Part shown: positions 10,436-21,821 of the stretch, one piece after another
Layout: every line of letters begins with the position of its first letter
Numbering within the stretch: position 1 is the stretch's first letter
Assembly: GCA_031841125.1 (NCBI GenBank)
Contig: CM063114.1
Span: 32,137,574-32,201,573, forward strand
Length of the DNA: 64,000 nucleotides
DNA from: Acanthococcus lagerstroemiae
Lineage: Eukaryota > Arthropoda > Insecta > Hemiptera > Eriococcidae
Direction: 5' to 3'
Made by a program: the position numbers and the translations under genes
Notes under the pieces: generated by a model
The model's input: only the letters and a program-made list of their open reading frames with translations
What the model was told of the DNA's origin: nothing
Databases searched by the model: none

Positions 10436-12305
10436 GGGTAATTCTCAGAAAAAAAGCAATTTTCAGTTACCATTGCAATTCTTAACAACTAAACACGTTT
10501 TCCAAAATTTTTTTTTACTGTGTTGTAGAGCAACGTGTCCTTCACCTTTTTCAACCATTAGAAATAATGTGCCCCCTCTCCCAATTTCAAAAAATCCTTC
10601 AGAATCCTCGAAATCTCCAATGCCGTGGCTGTAACTCACTATTCCTTATTTTATAAAAGTTTCCATAATGATGTTAATTAGGCATTATTTCACCGAAAAT
10701 CAATATAAATATTATTGGAAGGGTTAAAGCAAAGACAGACACCTACAAAATTGACAAAAAGTTCTCTATGTGACCCAGAGGAGAGCTTTTAGTTTTGTAA
10801 CTGGGTTTTTGTTCCTATGCCGTGGCCATTTTTTAAGTTGCTTCTTCTGGCACACTGTTGACGTGTTTCATGCGGCTGCGAAGCTGGATGGCTTCGTTCG
10901 AATAGCGATAACATAATCCGCATCTTAGATCTTCGATACTGTACGCCTTATCGATTCTGTAATAATAAATCAGTGAAATTAGTGTTGTGTACAATTTTTG
11001 GTATCCGATAGCGTGGCTGTTCGTTCTCCGCCAAAATGATAGGATTTTCACCTGAAACAAGAAGGAGAACCCTTAATTAGTACGTGTGATTAAATTAAGA
11101 TTGAAAAGTAGCTTCGAAAATACTTAAAGGCTGTAAAAAAATAGAATTATTGAAAATTTTCCAATGTCGTTTCTTGCTTTTTGTCTCTTATGTCGTGGCA
11201 GAAGCTGCTTTCATTGACCACGGCATTGGAAAGTGATAACCACGACAAGAGATTTTGAAAGTGAAATGTATGTACTTGTACATTTAAACCTGCTTACGTT
11301 TGTTTATCAGTGGCCCTTTCCCATAAAGAACGATTGAAGCGAAAGAAAATTGCTGAGAGGAAGCGACTGCTAGGTATCAAAAATGATCCAATGTATGTAA
11401 ACGAGTCTTATCCAAAATTTTATGTTAACTATTAACTAAATAATATTAAGAGAAACATTTCATTTCATGCAAAAGTGTCTCATCTTGCTTCGAGAGTATT
11501 ATGATATTTTTACAAGTTTGTTCATTGAGTTTTTGTTTAAATAAAATGATTTTGTCTACTAGTCGTAAATATCAAAGATTTATTTAGTAATTTTAAGTGA
11601 GCAATTCCGTGATTTTATGAAAGTGGTCCTAAATTTTTAGTCAAGATAAGTCTAAGCAATTTTTTGTTTGATTAATGAGTACTGTCCTAATCTCATTTCA
11701 AATTAAACTTAACAAGATTTTTCAAAATATTGTGACTGTTTCATTACCTGTCCTTTGTATGGGATTCAACTGCAGTCTGGTACCTTACTCCTAAAACATG
11801 GTTCTCCACATAATTTTTGCACTGAGTTAAGTGGATAAGTTTTTAACACAATTTAAACCTGGAATGAAACATATAAATTGTAATACCTATAATAAGTATA
11901 ATTTTTCAACTAGTCCCCACGATTCAATACTTACCTAATAAACGTCGGTCATTGTTCTCCAACAGGTTAAATACAACAGCATAATATATCTTCTCTTCAT
12001 GTTGAAGGTTTGAAGTTGAATAACATCTGGCCACGGCATAAGAATTTCCAATGCTGTGGCTCATTTTTACTGAGCCACGGCATTGGAGAATAGCCACGGT
12101 ATGAGAAGTTCTCATGCCGCGGATAGATAATATTTTAAAATGCTCTGCCCCCTCCCCTGGTCAACATGAATTGAGCAGAAGGGTGTTTATGTCTTGTGGG
12201 ACACACAAACAATAAATTCCACCTTCAAATTCCCCTAAACAGAAACTTTTTGAATGAAAGATTTTACTCCGTGGAAATTGCTTTTTTTTTTTTAAAGAAT
12301 TACCC
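10436..12305. mobile_element. TIR element with internal CCACGGCATTGG array (family 1)
   Basis: The left end GGGTAATTCTC, an A-rich run, then AGCAATTT, matches the inverse of the right end at about 12275-12305. Inside, a motif close to GCCACGGCATTGGARA recurs in both orientations: near 10618, 10815, 11001, 11189, 11217, 11239, 12029, 12047, 12072, 12092 and 12109. The last five form a tight cluster of inverted pairs. Such subterminal or internal repeats often serve as transposase binding sites, but that is inference here. No transposase was recognised apart from a possible basic exon at 11311-11396. The target-site duplication is unresolved. Confidence 0.55.
11311..11396 (+). CDS. Candidate basic exon inside family 1 element
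   Basis: Between a splice acceptor (TTTATCAG) and a donor (GTAAACG) lies an 86-base stretch. In one phase it reads SHKERLKRKKIAERKRLLG and then IKNDPMY. Lys/Arg-rich segments with a following KxDP..Y motif occur near the N-terminus of uncharacterised proteins in insect and other genomes; from memory I associate these with mobile DNA. The phase needs one base from an upstream exon (an A would create a split ATG). No downstream exon was found, so this may be a relic. Confidence 0.3.
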
Positions 12306-14044
12306 AGCTATATCTATGTATACTCGAGCGCAGGTAGCATTAGTTGTATTTAGATTTTGTAAGAATAGGATGTTGAATCAACGACAAGAATGGTCCATCG
12401 AATCTCGGGGGTGACTGACGCGTAGTCTTATTAATTTATCGAATTAACGTAATTTCCTGGAAGCCGATACGTCACCTACCTATTCTGTTTTTGCTGCGTA
12501 TATGATTTCCGTCTGACTATTGGAGCGAATGTGTATAAACTCCACATGTACATATACATATCTTTTTCCTCTTTTCTTTTCATTTTTTAAATCCATTACA
12601 TAAGGCTAATCAGCATGACGCAGAGGATAGGCGCGCTCTGGGTATTATTACGTGTGTTACGTAATCGTAAACCATTGTACACGAGACTAACAGTGTGTAT
12701 TAACACGATTACACACTGACCCACTGCGAACTACGTTTGCTAATCTGGTACTTGTCAATATAGTAAATGTACTACCTATATCTATCGGTACCTACCACTT
12801 TCATTCGCGTACGCTTCGATTCGATTCCAGGCTATCGAGATGATCGATTACACGTATATATTTATATCCACGAGTATGTTCTATAACCCTCGACAGAACG
12901 TTCAAGAATTATTCCAACTTGTTCGTAATTACTCGTATTAATGAAAGTTGAAAAAATGCCCGCGTACTTTCGACTTCGAAGATTATATGGTAGGTCGATG
13001 GAGGATAAAATTATCGCTCTTTCAAACGGGTAAATTGGAGGGCGAGTGCTGCTCCCTCCGTCGAGATACACGCGTTACGAAATAGAATTGGTTTCGGTTC
13101 GCATTACCTATAGGTAGCTATAGGTACTTTATACCTACTTCACTTCATCACAGGGATAGCTCACGGAGCGCCGTGCTGTAAAAGTAATACGTGAGAGCAG
13201 ACCGTCACAAAAATTATCATTTATTGCGTAAACGATAAGTTGTTTACCTTCCGACCGATTTCCGATCATCGAACTACAATAATTGGTCATGCATACAGGC
13301 TACATCTTCATATACAATTTCCATACCCACAATTTCTTCAGAGTTTTATGTACCTACTTATTATCAATGTAGATGTAAATACGAATACAAATGCATTATG
13401 GCTACAACCCCCGCCCGCCTCCCCCTCAGTGAGTAATAAGACTTTCGACTTTCGAATTCGTTTCTACGCTACATTTGATGGGGTGATCTGAAAAATATAT
13501 TCCGGATTGGTCGCGAAAACTGAGTTTCAATATAAAACGAATAAGTACCTATATGTTTGAGAAGTTATACGGTATTGTTACCGAAGTCAAAAATACGATT
13601 TACTTTTAATACTTCCTTGCACATTCCTCTGCAAGAGTAAATATAATTGCAGTTGTAAAAAGTACTTTAATTGAAATTTTACATACCATTGCATAATCAA
13701 ATTGTTATTTAGCTTTGGTTTATGTTCGCGTTTAGCGTAATATTCTTCGCTTTCTATTTTACATTCACATATTACGCCGTCACGTTTACTTTACAAATAT
13801 ACACAGTGACGCTGTGCTGGGTGGATATGTAGGTAGTACAGCAAAAAACACAAAAAGGGAGAGAGAGAGAGAGAGAGAGAGAAAAGTCAAGTGCGATTTT
13901 CCCAGAATTCGTATGAAACAAGTTTAGGTAACTTAACGTTGGGTGTATTTGCGGTAGTATATTATAATTATTGGTATCATACTGGGGCATCGTATGTCAA
14001 AAACCAGGAAATCCTCCCCGACATAAGTAAGCTAGTATAATATT
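12306..14044. other. Intergenic with (GA)n microsatellite
   Basis: A GA dinucleotide run spans about 13857-13882. A small hairpin (CAGTGTGT...ACACACTG) lies at about 12690-12718. No exon or domain was recognised in the rest. Confidence 0.4.
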
Positions 14045-14612
14045 TTCTTTCATATGGAGGAACATAACTTCCCTAATGTTCTTGTACAAAATACTCCATA
14101 ATAAAATAAGTGAACCTACTTTATTGGAGAGAATTAAAATACGAGTACCCACTTACAGGGCTAGGAAATCAAACCTATTTGAAATACAACATTCACGAAC
14201 CAATCACTGCACAAATGCTCCTTTTAATAGAATAATGAAATTGTACAACAATTTGAGCAGAATGCAGCAGCACCTCGATATACTAGGTACCAACAATTAT
14301 ACGAGATTCAGGCAACGCGTTACAGAATTGTGCGATTAACACGGCGTACAGGAAAATACTTAGCAAATGTGCTTGGGTGGACTCCACTTGGGGGTTCTTC
14401 TGCAGTTCGGAAGGTGGGCCTTCAGTGGGGAGATGCGGTGCTACAACCGGTGGATGAACGAAACTGCTTCTATTTTCTTTTTTTCATTTTTATTTTCTAT
14501 TATCATTTTTATTTTCTATTATCATTTGTCAAATTATTTCACACACCCTCTACATAATTGGCCCACGGGCTGTGAAGAGGGTGCCAAAATAAATGAATAT
14601 TATTATTATTAC
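14045..14612 (+). mobile_element. 3' end of Jockey-like retrotransposon
   Basis: The frame from 14076 to 14339 encodes the family's C-terminal tail (LYKILHNKI, RARKSNLFEI, SRTNHCTNAPFNRIMKLYN). This is recognisably the same region as in the - strand copy at 8254-8913 (LYDIINGKI, SARTNGYRESTLIRAMRLYN). A 3' UTR follows with a tandem TATTTTCTATTATCATTTT repeat, the GGCCCACGGGCTGTGA end motif and an (ATT)n tail. It is severely 5'-truncated. CATATG occurs at both edges (about 14051 and 14613) and may be a short target duplication. Confidence 0.7.
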
Positions 14613-15500
14613 ATATGTTGACTTCAAATAATTGCAATAAAATTTAAGATTGTTCGCTCGGAATAACGTAACACTTTGTACGAGAATCAAACCAACAGGT
14701 AAAATACTAGGAAAGCTTATAGCTCACAAGGACTATAATCAACCAGAATGCAACCAGTTTTTTGCATGAGACTAATTAAACCTGCATGTACCTAGTTAAT
14801 ATTAGTTTTGATTCGGTATTATATGTTATCCACGTTTCGTAGGTATCCGAATGTGCATACCATCTCATTTTGTAGATTTTGAACAACTGATTTACATAGT
14901 GTACAGATGTACAATTTACATTGTTTGAAAATATTCGGAACAATAGGATATACTACGCACCACACTTGCTATATAGCCCCAAAAATAATAATAAGATGCG
15001 CTCATATATGAAGAGGTAGGCAGCTCGAAAAATTACCCCCACACAGGTTGTTGAACCCGACTTTTCGATGTTGATCGTAGCCGACAGCTCTGTTTCTGCT
15101 ATGGAGAAAGATAGGGGTTCGTCTATTTGCCTAACTGTCTAACAGGCTAGAGGCAACTGAATACCAGCCTATTCTGACTTTCGGATTCTCTCTCTTCCCC
15201 CCCCCCGTACACACTCAGCTGGACCAGATCTTTGAGTACCCCTGGAATTATTTAGATTGCGAGAAGGCAATCACCGGCCAGCGCTTTCCGGTGAGGAAAG
15301 ACGTAAAAATATCAGGTTTTTAGTGATTTGAAAGACCTAAAGTGCAGAATTAACCGAATTTTGGCGGTTATTGTTCCTGCCACGTGCAGGTTGTGATAAT
15401 GTTGCATTGCGAGTAATTCTAACAGTTGTACTTAGTCCGGAATCGTAATTAATTCGCATTTGCGTGTAGATGAGGAACCAGCATAGTAAAGGTAAGTTTA
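14613..15500. other. Intergenic, nothing recognised
   Basis: Only a poly-C tract near 15200 stands out. Confidence 0.4.
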
Positions 15501-15502
15501 TA

Positions 15503-16237
15503 CAAAGGATGGTCCTAAAGTCATTGCGCGACGCTTCCTACGGACTACATGCGCAATCTAGCGGAGCGCGACCGAACTAATAGTAAAGTTTATTCAATTT
15601 CCTGTCGAAAGAGACCAAAACAAGCACGCTTGCTTATATGGTGGCCGAGCTACAGCTGTTTGAAGTTAACGTGCTCGTGTACCGCCTACAAGCTCAATGT
15701 GTGTAGTATAAAATGAGTTCGGAAAGTGCGAATTTAAGAACGGAACAACGGTCGTGATCTGACATCCGGTGCGAGATGTGTGGGTCCTCAGCAATCAAAG
15801 CTGCCACTGTGTTCCAGTTTACTTCCGTTACACTTGTTCGCGTTTGCCCAGTTTGCGGAATCAACGAGGCTGATGTGCGGCCATCGCGCAATTCCTTATG
15901 CCACCGCTGAATTGTTCTCTTCGGCATCAGACTCGTACCGTACACGCCTTCCATTTCATCACACGTCTGCTCTGACGTCAGACCACGACGAACACCATAC
16001 AGGATCACCTACCGTTGTTTCGTTCTTAAATTCGCACTTTCCGAACTCATTTTACACTACACACGTTTAGCTTGTAGGCGGTATACGAACACGTTAACTT
16101 AAAACAGCTGTAGCTTGGCCACTATGTACGCAAGCGTGCTCGGTTTGGTCTCTTTCGATTTAGTTCGGTCGCGGTCCGCTAGATCGCGCATGTAGTCCGG
16201 AGAAAGCGCCGCACAATGAATTTAGGACCACCCTTGG
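15503..16237. mobile_element. Fold-back mariner derivative
   Basis: A TA dinucleotide flanks both ends (15501-15502 and 16238-16239). Inverted arms of about 230-240 bp (15503 to about 15745, and about 16015 to 16237) begin CAAAGGATGGTCC and, inverted, CCAAGGGTGGTCC. Both arms contain the transposase start region, ATG AGT TCG GAA AGT GCG, facing inward. The element therefore has two copies of the mariner 5' end joined head to head, with only the right copy continuing into transposase coding sequence. Confidence 0.8.
15720..16049 (-). pseudogene. Mariner transposase N-terminal fragment
   Basis: From an ATG at about 16049 the - strand reads MSSESANLRTKQR, then TAG. The same frame continues with VILYGVRRGLTSEQTCDEMEGV, a helix-turn-helix region with RTIQRWHKELRDGRTS, and SVTEVNWNTVAALIAEDPHI. 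This is the DNA-binding N-terminal part of a mariner-type transposase. The DDD catalytic half is absent, because the inverted arm replaces it. It cannot encode an active enzyme. Confidence 0.7.
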
Positions 16238-16929
16238 TATGTAGCATGCAAACACAATTCTGAACCAACTGCAACTCCTTGAAACTGAGCGCGGTTATTT
16301 GCAATACTCGCAGTATAAGACCAGATTGTCTTACAAAGCACATGGCAGTTTTAAATACGATTACATACTTAAACTGACCGACCAACTACTGAAGGAAACA
16401 GAGGCCACCAAAATGTGCAGTTCTCAATTCGGTAATCGTCATTCAGCAATAATGGTAGACGCGTGGTTAAACGAATGACATTGGGTGCGGAATGTAAAAT
16501 AATTTTCCTACTGAATGGTCATCTATTTTTTGCGGTTCTTTTCATAGTTTAAGTAGTAAAAATAGGGGGGGGGAATGAATCTTTTGCGCGCTTTTGGAGT
16601 CGTGCTTTCCCCACTCGAGCCGTATTTGCCCAACTTTTTCCAACTGGGCTATCGGAGATGCTCCCTCCCTCTGGATCACTACACCCCTGAATAATAGCTA
16701 TTCTGATGATAGGTTGTTGGCTAATTCCAGCTTCTACTTCTAATCAGATGGTAAGAACCCGGAAACCTGAAAGCATCTCACTACTGCCGTTTGAACACAA
16801 GCAATATGCCTCAATATATCGACATCTTCCTGACAGAACATCGTGAAACGTAGCGACTTACGTTATGCTGGTAACGATGTATTTGAGGAGGAAGTCGTTA
16901 TTTATAATGAACAAGTATACATCTGTGTA

Positions 16930-17065
16930 TGCTAGCTAGATGGAGAATTTGGAGCCAAACTGATCCGATCATGCGGAGTTCGACCATACGCGAAGGAATT
17001 TCGTATCCGCGCATCGATCAACGCATCATTGGACTAATTTGGTTCCGAATCTTCCATCCAGCACA
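16930..17065. repeat. Imperfect hairpin (MITE-like)
   Basis: GCTAGATGGAGAATTTGGAG at the left pairs at roughly three quarters identity with the inverse of the right flank (GCTGGATGGAAGATTCGGAA). Further pairing extends inward. No target duplication was resolved. Confidence 0.4.
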
Positions 17066-17181
17066 TACTTCTATATTGTTATCCATAGCGCCTGAACAAA
17101 TATGACCTTTTAGAAGTAAATAGAAATTGACACGCTAGAAACTGTCGTAAAATAGCGGAAGAAATTAAATTTTCTATATAC

Positions 17182-17203
17182 ATTCTCGTTACCAAAAAGA
17201 GAT
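17182..17203. repeat. Left 22-bp target-site duplication of RTE copy 2
   Basis: The 22 bases here recur at 19155-19176 with a single mismatch (C at 17193 versus G at 19166), immediately after the A-rich tail of the element. Confidence 0.8.
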
Positions 17204-19154
17204 TAACCTAAGTAAACTGGAATTGATAGAATTAGCAGAAATCAAAAAACTCATCAAGAAGAAAATTAAAAACGATGTGCACTCATTTGACCAAGAACTT
17301 ATTAAGGAAATAATGGAATCTACCTGGTCAACAAGACAAGCAAGGAAAGCACTCTCTAAAGGAAACTGGCTATTGCCAAAAATTATATCAGAGGAGGGAG
17401 TAATAATCCGGAATAGAGAGGCGATCGCTAGCACTGCTATAAAGTTTTTCGTAAAACTTTTCGATGATGATAGATCGGATGAAGCCACCCAAAATGTTCA
17501 ATTCGATCATTGGTTAGAGGCTGGCCACCGAGAAGACCAATTCTATACCTCGAATATTCAAGAAAAAGAAGTATACGAAACACTCAAGGCCCTTAAGGCC
17601 AACTGCGCGCCGGGGCCGGATGGGGTAGACAACACAACATTGAAAACATTTGCAAAAATTCTGTCAAGGCCACTTGCTTCAATATTTAACTGCGTGCTCT
17701 CCTCGGGTCTGTCCCCAGAGCAGTGGCATCTCTCTGGGATTATTCTTCTCCATAAAAAGGGTGATAGAGCGGTGATTAACAATTACCGTCCTATCAGCTT
17801 GTCTTCTAATGTTTGTAAGGCATTTATGAAAATCCTAAAACAAAAGATTTACCCTGTGCTGGATGCACAACAACCAAACGAGCAGGCCGGCTTTAGAAAA
17901 AACTTTAGTACTATTGACCATATTCACACTTTAGGGCAAATTTTCGAAAAAACTCCCGAATTTCAATCAAAAATAGCAGTGATGTTCATTGACTTTCATA
18001 AAGCTTTCGATTCTTTATATCATGATAAAATCTGGGTTAGTCTTATGAGACAAGGAATACACTTCAAAATTGTTAGGTTACTGAAAGAACTATATGCTAA
18101 ATCGGAAGCCATAATCAAACTAGAAGGGAATGAGGAGAAGTTTAAAATCAGGAGAGGGGTCAAACAGGGGACCCACTATCACCCAATATCTTCAATGCGG
18201 TTCTGGAGGAAATTTTTAGAAAAGTTGATTGGAGAGGGAAGGGACTAGTAATGGGGCAAAATAGCACTTTCGGCGAATATAAATACCTAAACAATCTAAG
18301 ATTTGCAGATGATATTGTCCTAATTGGGAAAAATAGTGGGGAACTCGAAGCAATGGCGGAGGACTTGAGGAGAGAAAGCAAGGAGATGGGTCTTTCAATC
18401 AATTATGACAAAACCAAAATTATAACAAATATTAATCAATTTAGGGATATCTTCGTAGATGGTAACAAAATCGAGGTAGTCGAGGAATATAAATATTTGG
18501 GTCAGATAATGTCACTAGAAAACAGAATAAAAAAGGAACTAAAAATCCGAAGAGCCAATGCCTGGAAGGCTTTCTGGGCTCAAAGACCCATCTTCAAAGG
18601 GAAGCTCAATCTGAGCTCAAAAATAAAAATCCTCGAGAGTACTGTCTACCCTGTTCTGACTTACGGGGCGCAAACTTGGGCCTGCACTACAAAACAAGTC
18701 CGAAAAATGGAGACCACGCAACATGCCATGCTTAGGAGTATTTTGGGTATAAAACTCAAGGATAAAGTCCATATTCCGGAAATTTTCAAAAGATCAAAAA
18801 CAAAAAACATAGTCTCGGCCATTAGAAAACTAAAACTAAACTATACAGGGCATGTTGCGAGGGAATCCAGAAATAAATGGAATAGGGTCGCCACCTTTTG
18901 GACTCCAATGAATGGTAAAAGAAAAGTCGGGAGGCCACGGAAAAAGTGGAGCGATGAGGTGGTCGAGGTGGCGGGCCCTAACTGGGCGAACAAAGCCGCC
19001 AACAGGAAGATGTGGGTTGATCTGACCTACGCCTATACCCAGAAATGGGTGGCTGGGTGAGGGACGTGAACAAGGTACATCACTTACCTAAAATATATGT
19101 ATGTAGTAATAGTATGCCTCACTGAGCCTATGAGCACAAAATAAAAAATAAAAA
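17204..19154 (+). mobile_element. RTE-type retrotransposon, copy 2, 5'-truncated
   Basis: This belongs to the same family as the element at 3196-6504, starting in the linker between endonuclease and reverse transcriptase. It keeps the whole reverse transcriptase region, a short 3' UTR and an AATAAAAAATAAAAA tail, and is bracketed by a 22-bp target-site duplication with one mismatch. The orientation is simple, without inversion. Confidence 0.85.
17223..19060 (+). pseudogene. RTE reverse transcriptase, copy 2, one frameshift
   Basis: The first frame (17223-18248) carries NCAPGPDGVDN, SPEQWHLSGIILLHKKGD, NNYRPISLSSN, NEQAGFRKN, FIDFHKAFDS and RRGVKQG. A single missing G in the run near 18168-18172 breaks the GDPLSPN motif. 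The second frame (18251-19060) resumes with NNLRFADDIVLIG, YKYLGQ, YGAQTWA, YTGHVAR and GKRKVGRPRKKW, ending at TGA. Apart from the one-base deletion no stops are seen, so decay has been slight. The endonuclease is absent because of 5' truncation. Confidence 0.85.
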
Positions 19155-19176
19155 ATTCTCGTTACGAAAAAGAGAT

Positions 19177-19754
19177 ACATACTTGACAGACTTCATTTAG
19201 CAAGGGAGTAGAGCGGAAGAAGTTTAATCGACGTCTATCCTTATTTTTATTTATATTTTTAAGTTTTTAGAAAGCGTGGTTTTACATGAACTCATGTTCT
19301 GGCAAATGTTATAGTGAACGAAAGTGGAAAATAGCAGTCTGATAGATATAATAAATTTAAGAATATGGCCTCATTTCGATAGTCATCATAAGTAGCTTAA
19401 TACTGACTCACACGGACATGGCATTTGTTGCTCAGGCACCGTACGCAGGTGTAGACCCACTTACGCGCTTTCCAATCCAGCAGAGTTTCCGAAGGTGCCG
19501 TTCTCGCATTCCCGGGAGATAATGATAAAAGTAAAAACTTGGAGGGGGGGGGGATCAAATAGGAAAAGAAAACTGAAATGAAAACCAACAAAAGACGTCG
19601 AGTTAATGCGCAATGTTCTGGGGATGAGAGGACGAGGGAATTTGGATCGCAGTAACCTAATACACATATTTTGTTAATCGCGTTTTCTCAAACCTTTATA
19701 CAGTAAGTAAGTGAAAAAAACAACCCCCCCCCCCCAAAAAAAAAAAATAATAAA

Positions 19755-19789
<35 letters not shown>

Positions 19790-21304
19790 TAAAAATGTTT
19801 GGTAGGTATTTGAAAATAGTCCGTGGATACTTATTTGTAGTCTAAAATGGTGTTCTGGAAGGCTTCGAATCGTGTTTTCATGCATTTGTTGATCACAGTA
19901 GCCATTGCCGCAATTCCAGCAAACAATGGTACGAATTTCACAGTCCTTCAGCTTCACTGAGCACTGCATTCATCGCTGCTGGATAGCGAAAGTATCTTCC
20001 CGCTGTGTACTCTCATCAGTCATAATCTCATCTGAGAGCGAGCTTACTTCTACAAATAAGACAGGTTATTAATTTTTGGCTGAATTCGTGCACTTAACGC
20101 GCAAATATGGGTAGGCATCATTTATTTGAATTGCGGGGCCTAGTAACATTTTTTTGTGGGAAGGTGCGAAAAATTTTTAATCTAAATAGACGAGCGAAAA
20201 CAGAAAAGTTCTATTCGTCTGTCAAACAACGAAGTCAACAAAGTTAACGAACAAGAAATCTTATAAATCTCCGCAAATCTCGTAAATTTTATCTATGAAA
20301 TTTCTGTTAACTCGGTGAATAACCTTTAGACTGTCTTCATTTTTTGTAGAGGGGAAGGGAGGGGAGAAGGATTTCTCGTTCCCACACAACTATTTGAATT
20401 GACACGCTGAATGTATAAATTGGGATACAGTGATTTTTAAACGATCTACGAGTAGGTAAGTAATAATATTTACTCGTAGTACAGTAGACGTGATAATCTA
20501 AAGATAGAAATCGCGAACTGAAATCAGTCAGTGAGATGATAAGATTTTCGAAGGCGATAATGGGGTTCTTGATTTTTGAAGAGTTCCGATGTTTCGTGGG
20601 CTGAAAAAGAGAGGGAGCCGAAATGGAGGGGAAAAAATGACAGATAAATACGTGTACACGAACTAAATAGCGAATGAGGTAATATAATGGTGTCTACCAT
20701 TCTTCGTGCAGCTGCTGTAACCGAAATCGCGTAACATAATAACGATGACTTAAAACTTTCACCGGTTAGAACATAATTAACGTGTATATGATGTAAAGTA
20801 AACGAATATAAGTCACTGCTCCGAATAAGACAGGTCACTTAGCCGGACATATTGAAGATTATATCAGGTATCCACACAACTGTACCTCACCAACCTGCAG
20901 TTCCAATCTTACAGGATATGCCTACTATGCCCTAGTAAACTCTATCCGTAAGTTTAGTCGAATATAATTACGAGTACTTAATTTGCGTAGTTTGACCGCA
21001 TTGACAGTAGGAAAAGTAGACATTCATCAAGAGAAAGTGCGGTGGTGACCAAAAAAGTTTCCGGGCGATGTGGTCTATACCTGTGAAACAAGTGCCCGTA
21101 TCGACACTGAGATCTACATTTTACTCGACATTTGAATTCAATAATTTCTGTTACATTTCTTACGCTGATGATTAGACATAGCCCTAAAAAACGGCTCACT
21201 GATGTCCCTGAGGTAATGCTCGAAGGGGCGGTTCCAGAGCTCGGGTGAGAGCAAAGGAAAAGAGGATCTCAATTCAAATCAAACACAAATATTTATAACG
21301 GTAA
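19177..21304. other. Intergenic with simple repeats
   Basis: A composite tract at about 19718-19796 contains poly-C, poly-A and (AAT)n. A second G/C-run region lies near 19545. The remaining sequence shows no exon, domain or paired repeat that I could recognise. Confidence 0.4.
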
Positions 21305-21821
21305 TAATAATCGAATCGACATATCGACACGTTTGTCGCTGTCGAAGTTCGGATTGATAATTAATCAATATCGAATTTTGTGCAGAAAAAGTGCGGGACA
21401 ACCAATATCACATTTCTTCTAAAAAAAAAAAGATTGCAGGTTTCGGTACTAAGTATGCAATAGAAAAACTTATTAGCGCCAAGCTGAATCAAAAATTGGA
21501 AAATTAGATTACTCGATAACAAGATCACAGTCTGTATGGAAATCGATGTCGATTTTTTTCATCGGCATTCGAGGAACCAAAATCGACAACAAATTTTTGG
21601 TTATCGAGATATTTCTCTGTACTTCAATAATTTGATGTCGACTTTTTCATCGGCTTTTAAGCAGCGAAAAGCGACAAAAAAGTCAAAGTCAACAACGACG
21701 TTGGTTTTAGTTCGACTTTTCAATCGACTTCGCTCGTTGAATTTCACAAATTTTTCGCGTTGGAAAAGAGACCGATTTTGAGGTGTCGACTTTTATATCG
21801 ACGGTGTTTCACGGAATAGAT
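21305..21821. repeat. TCGAC/TCGAT-rich cluster
   Basis: Short TCGAC, TCGAT and ATCGGC motifs recur more than a dozen times, including two similar blocks, GATGTCGATTTTTTTCATCGG near 21545 and GATGTCGACTTTTTCATCGG near 21633. An 81-codon + strand frame (21536-21781) has no recognisable product. The block abuts the TIR element at 21822 and may belong to a related element. Confidence 0.3.
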
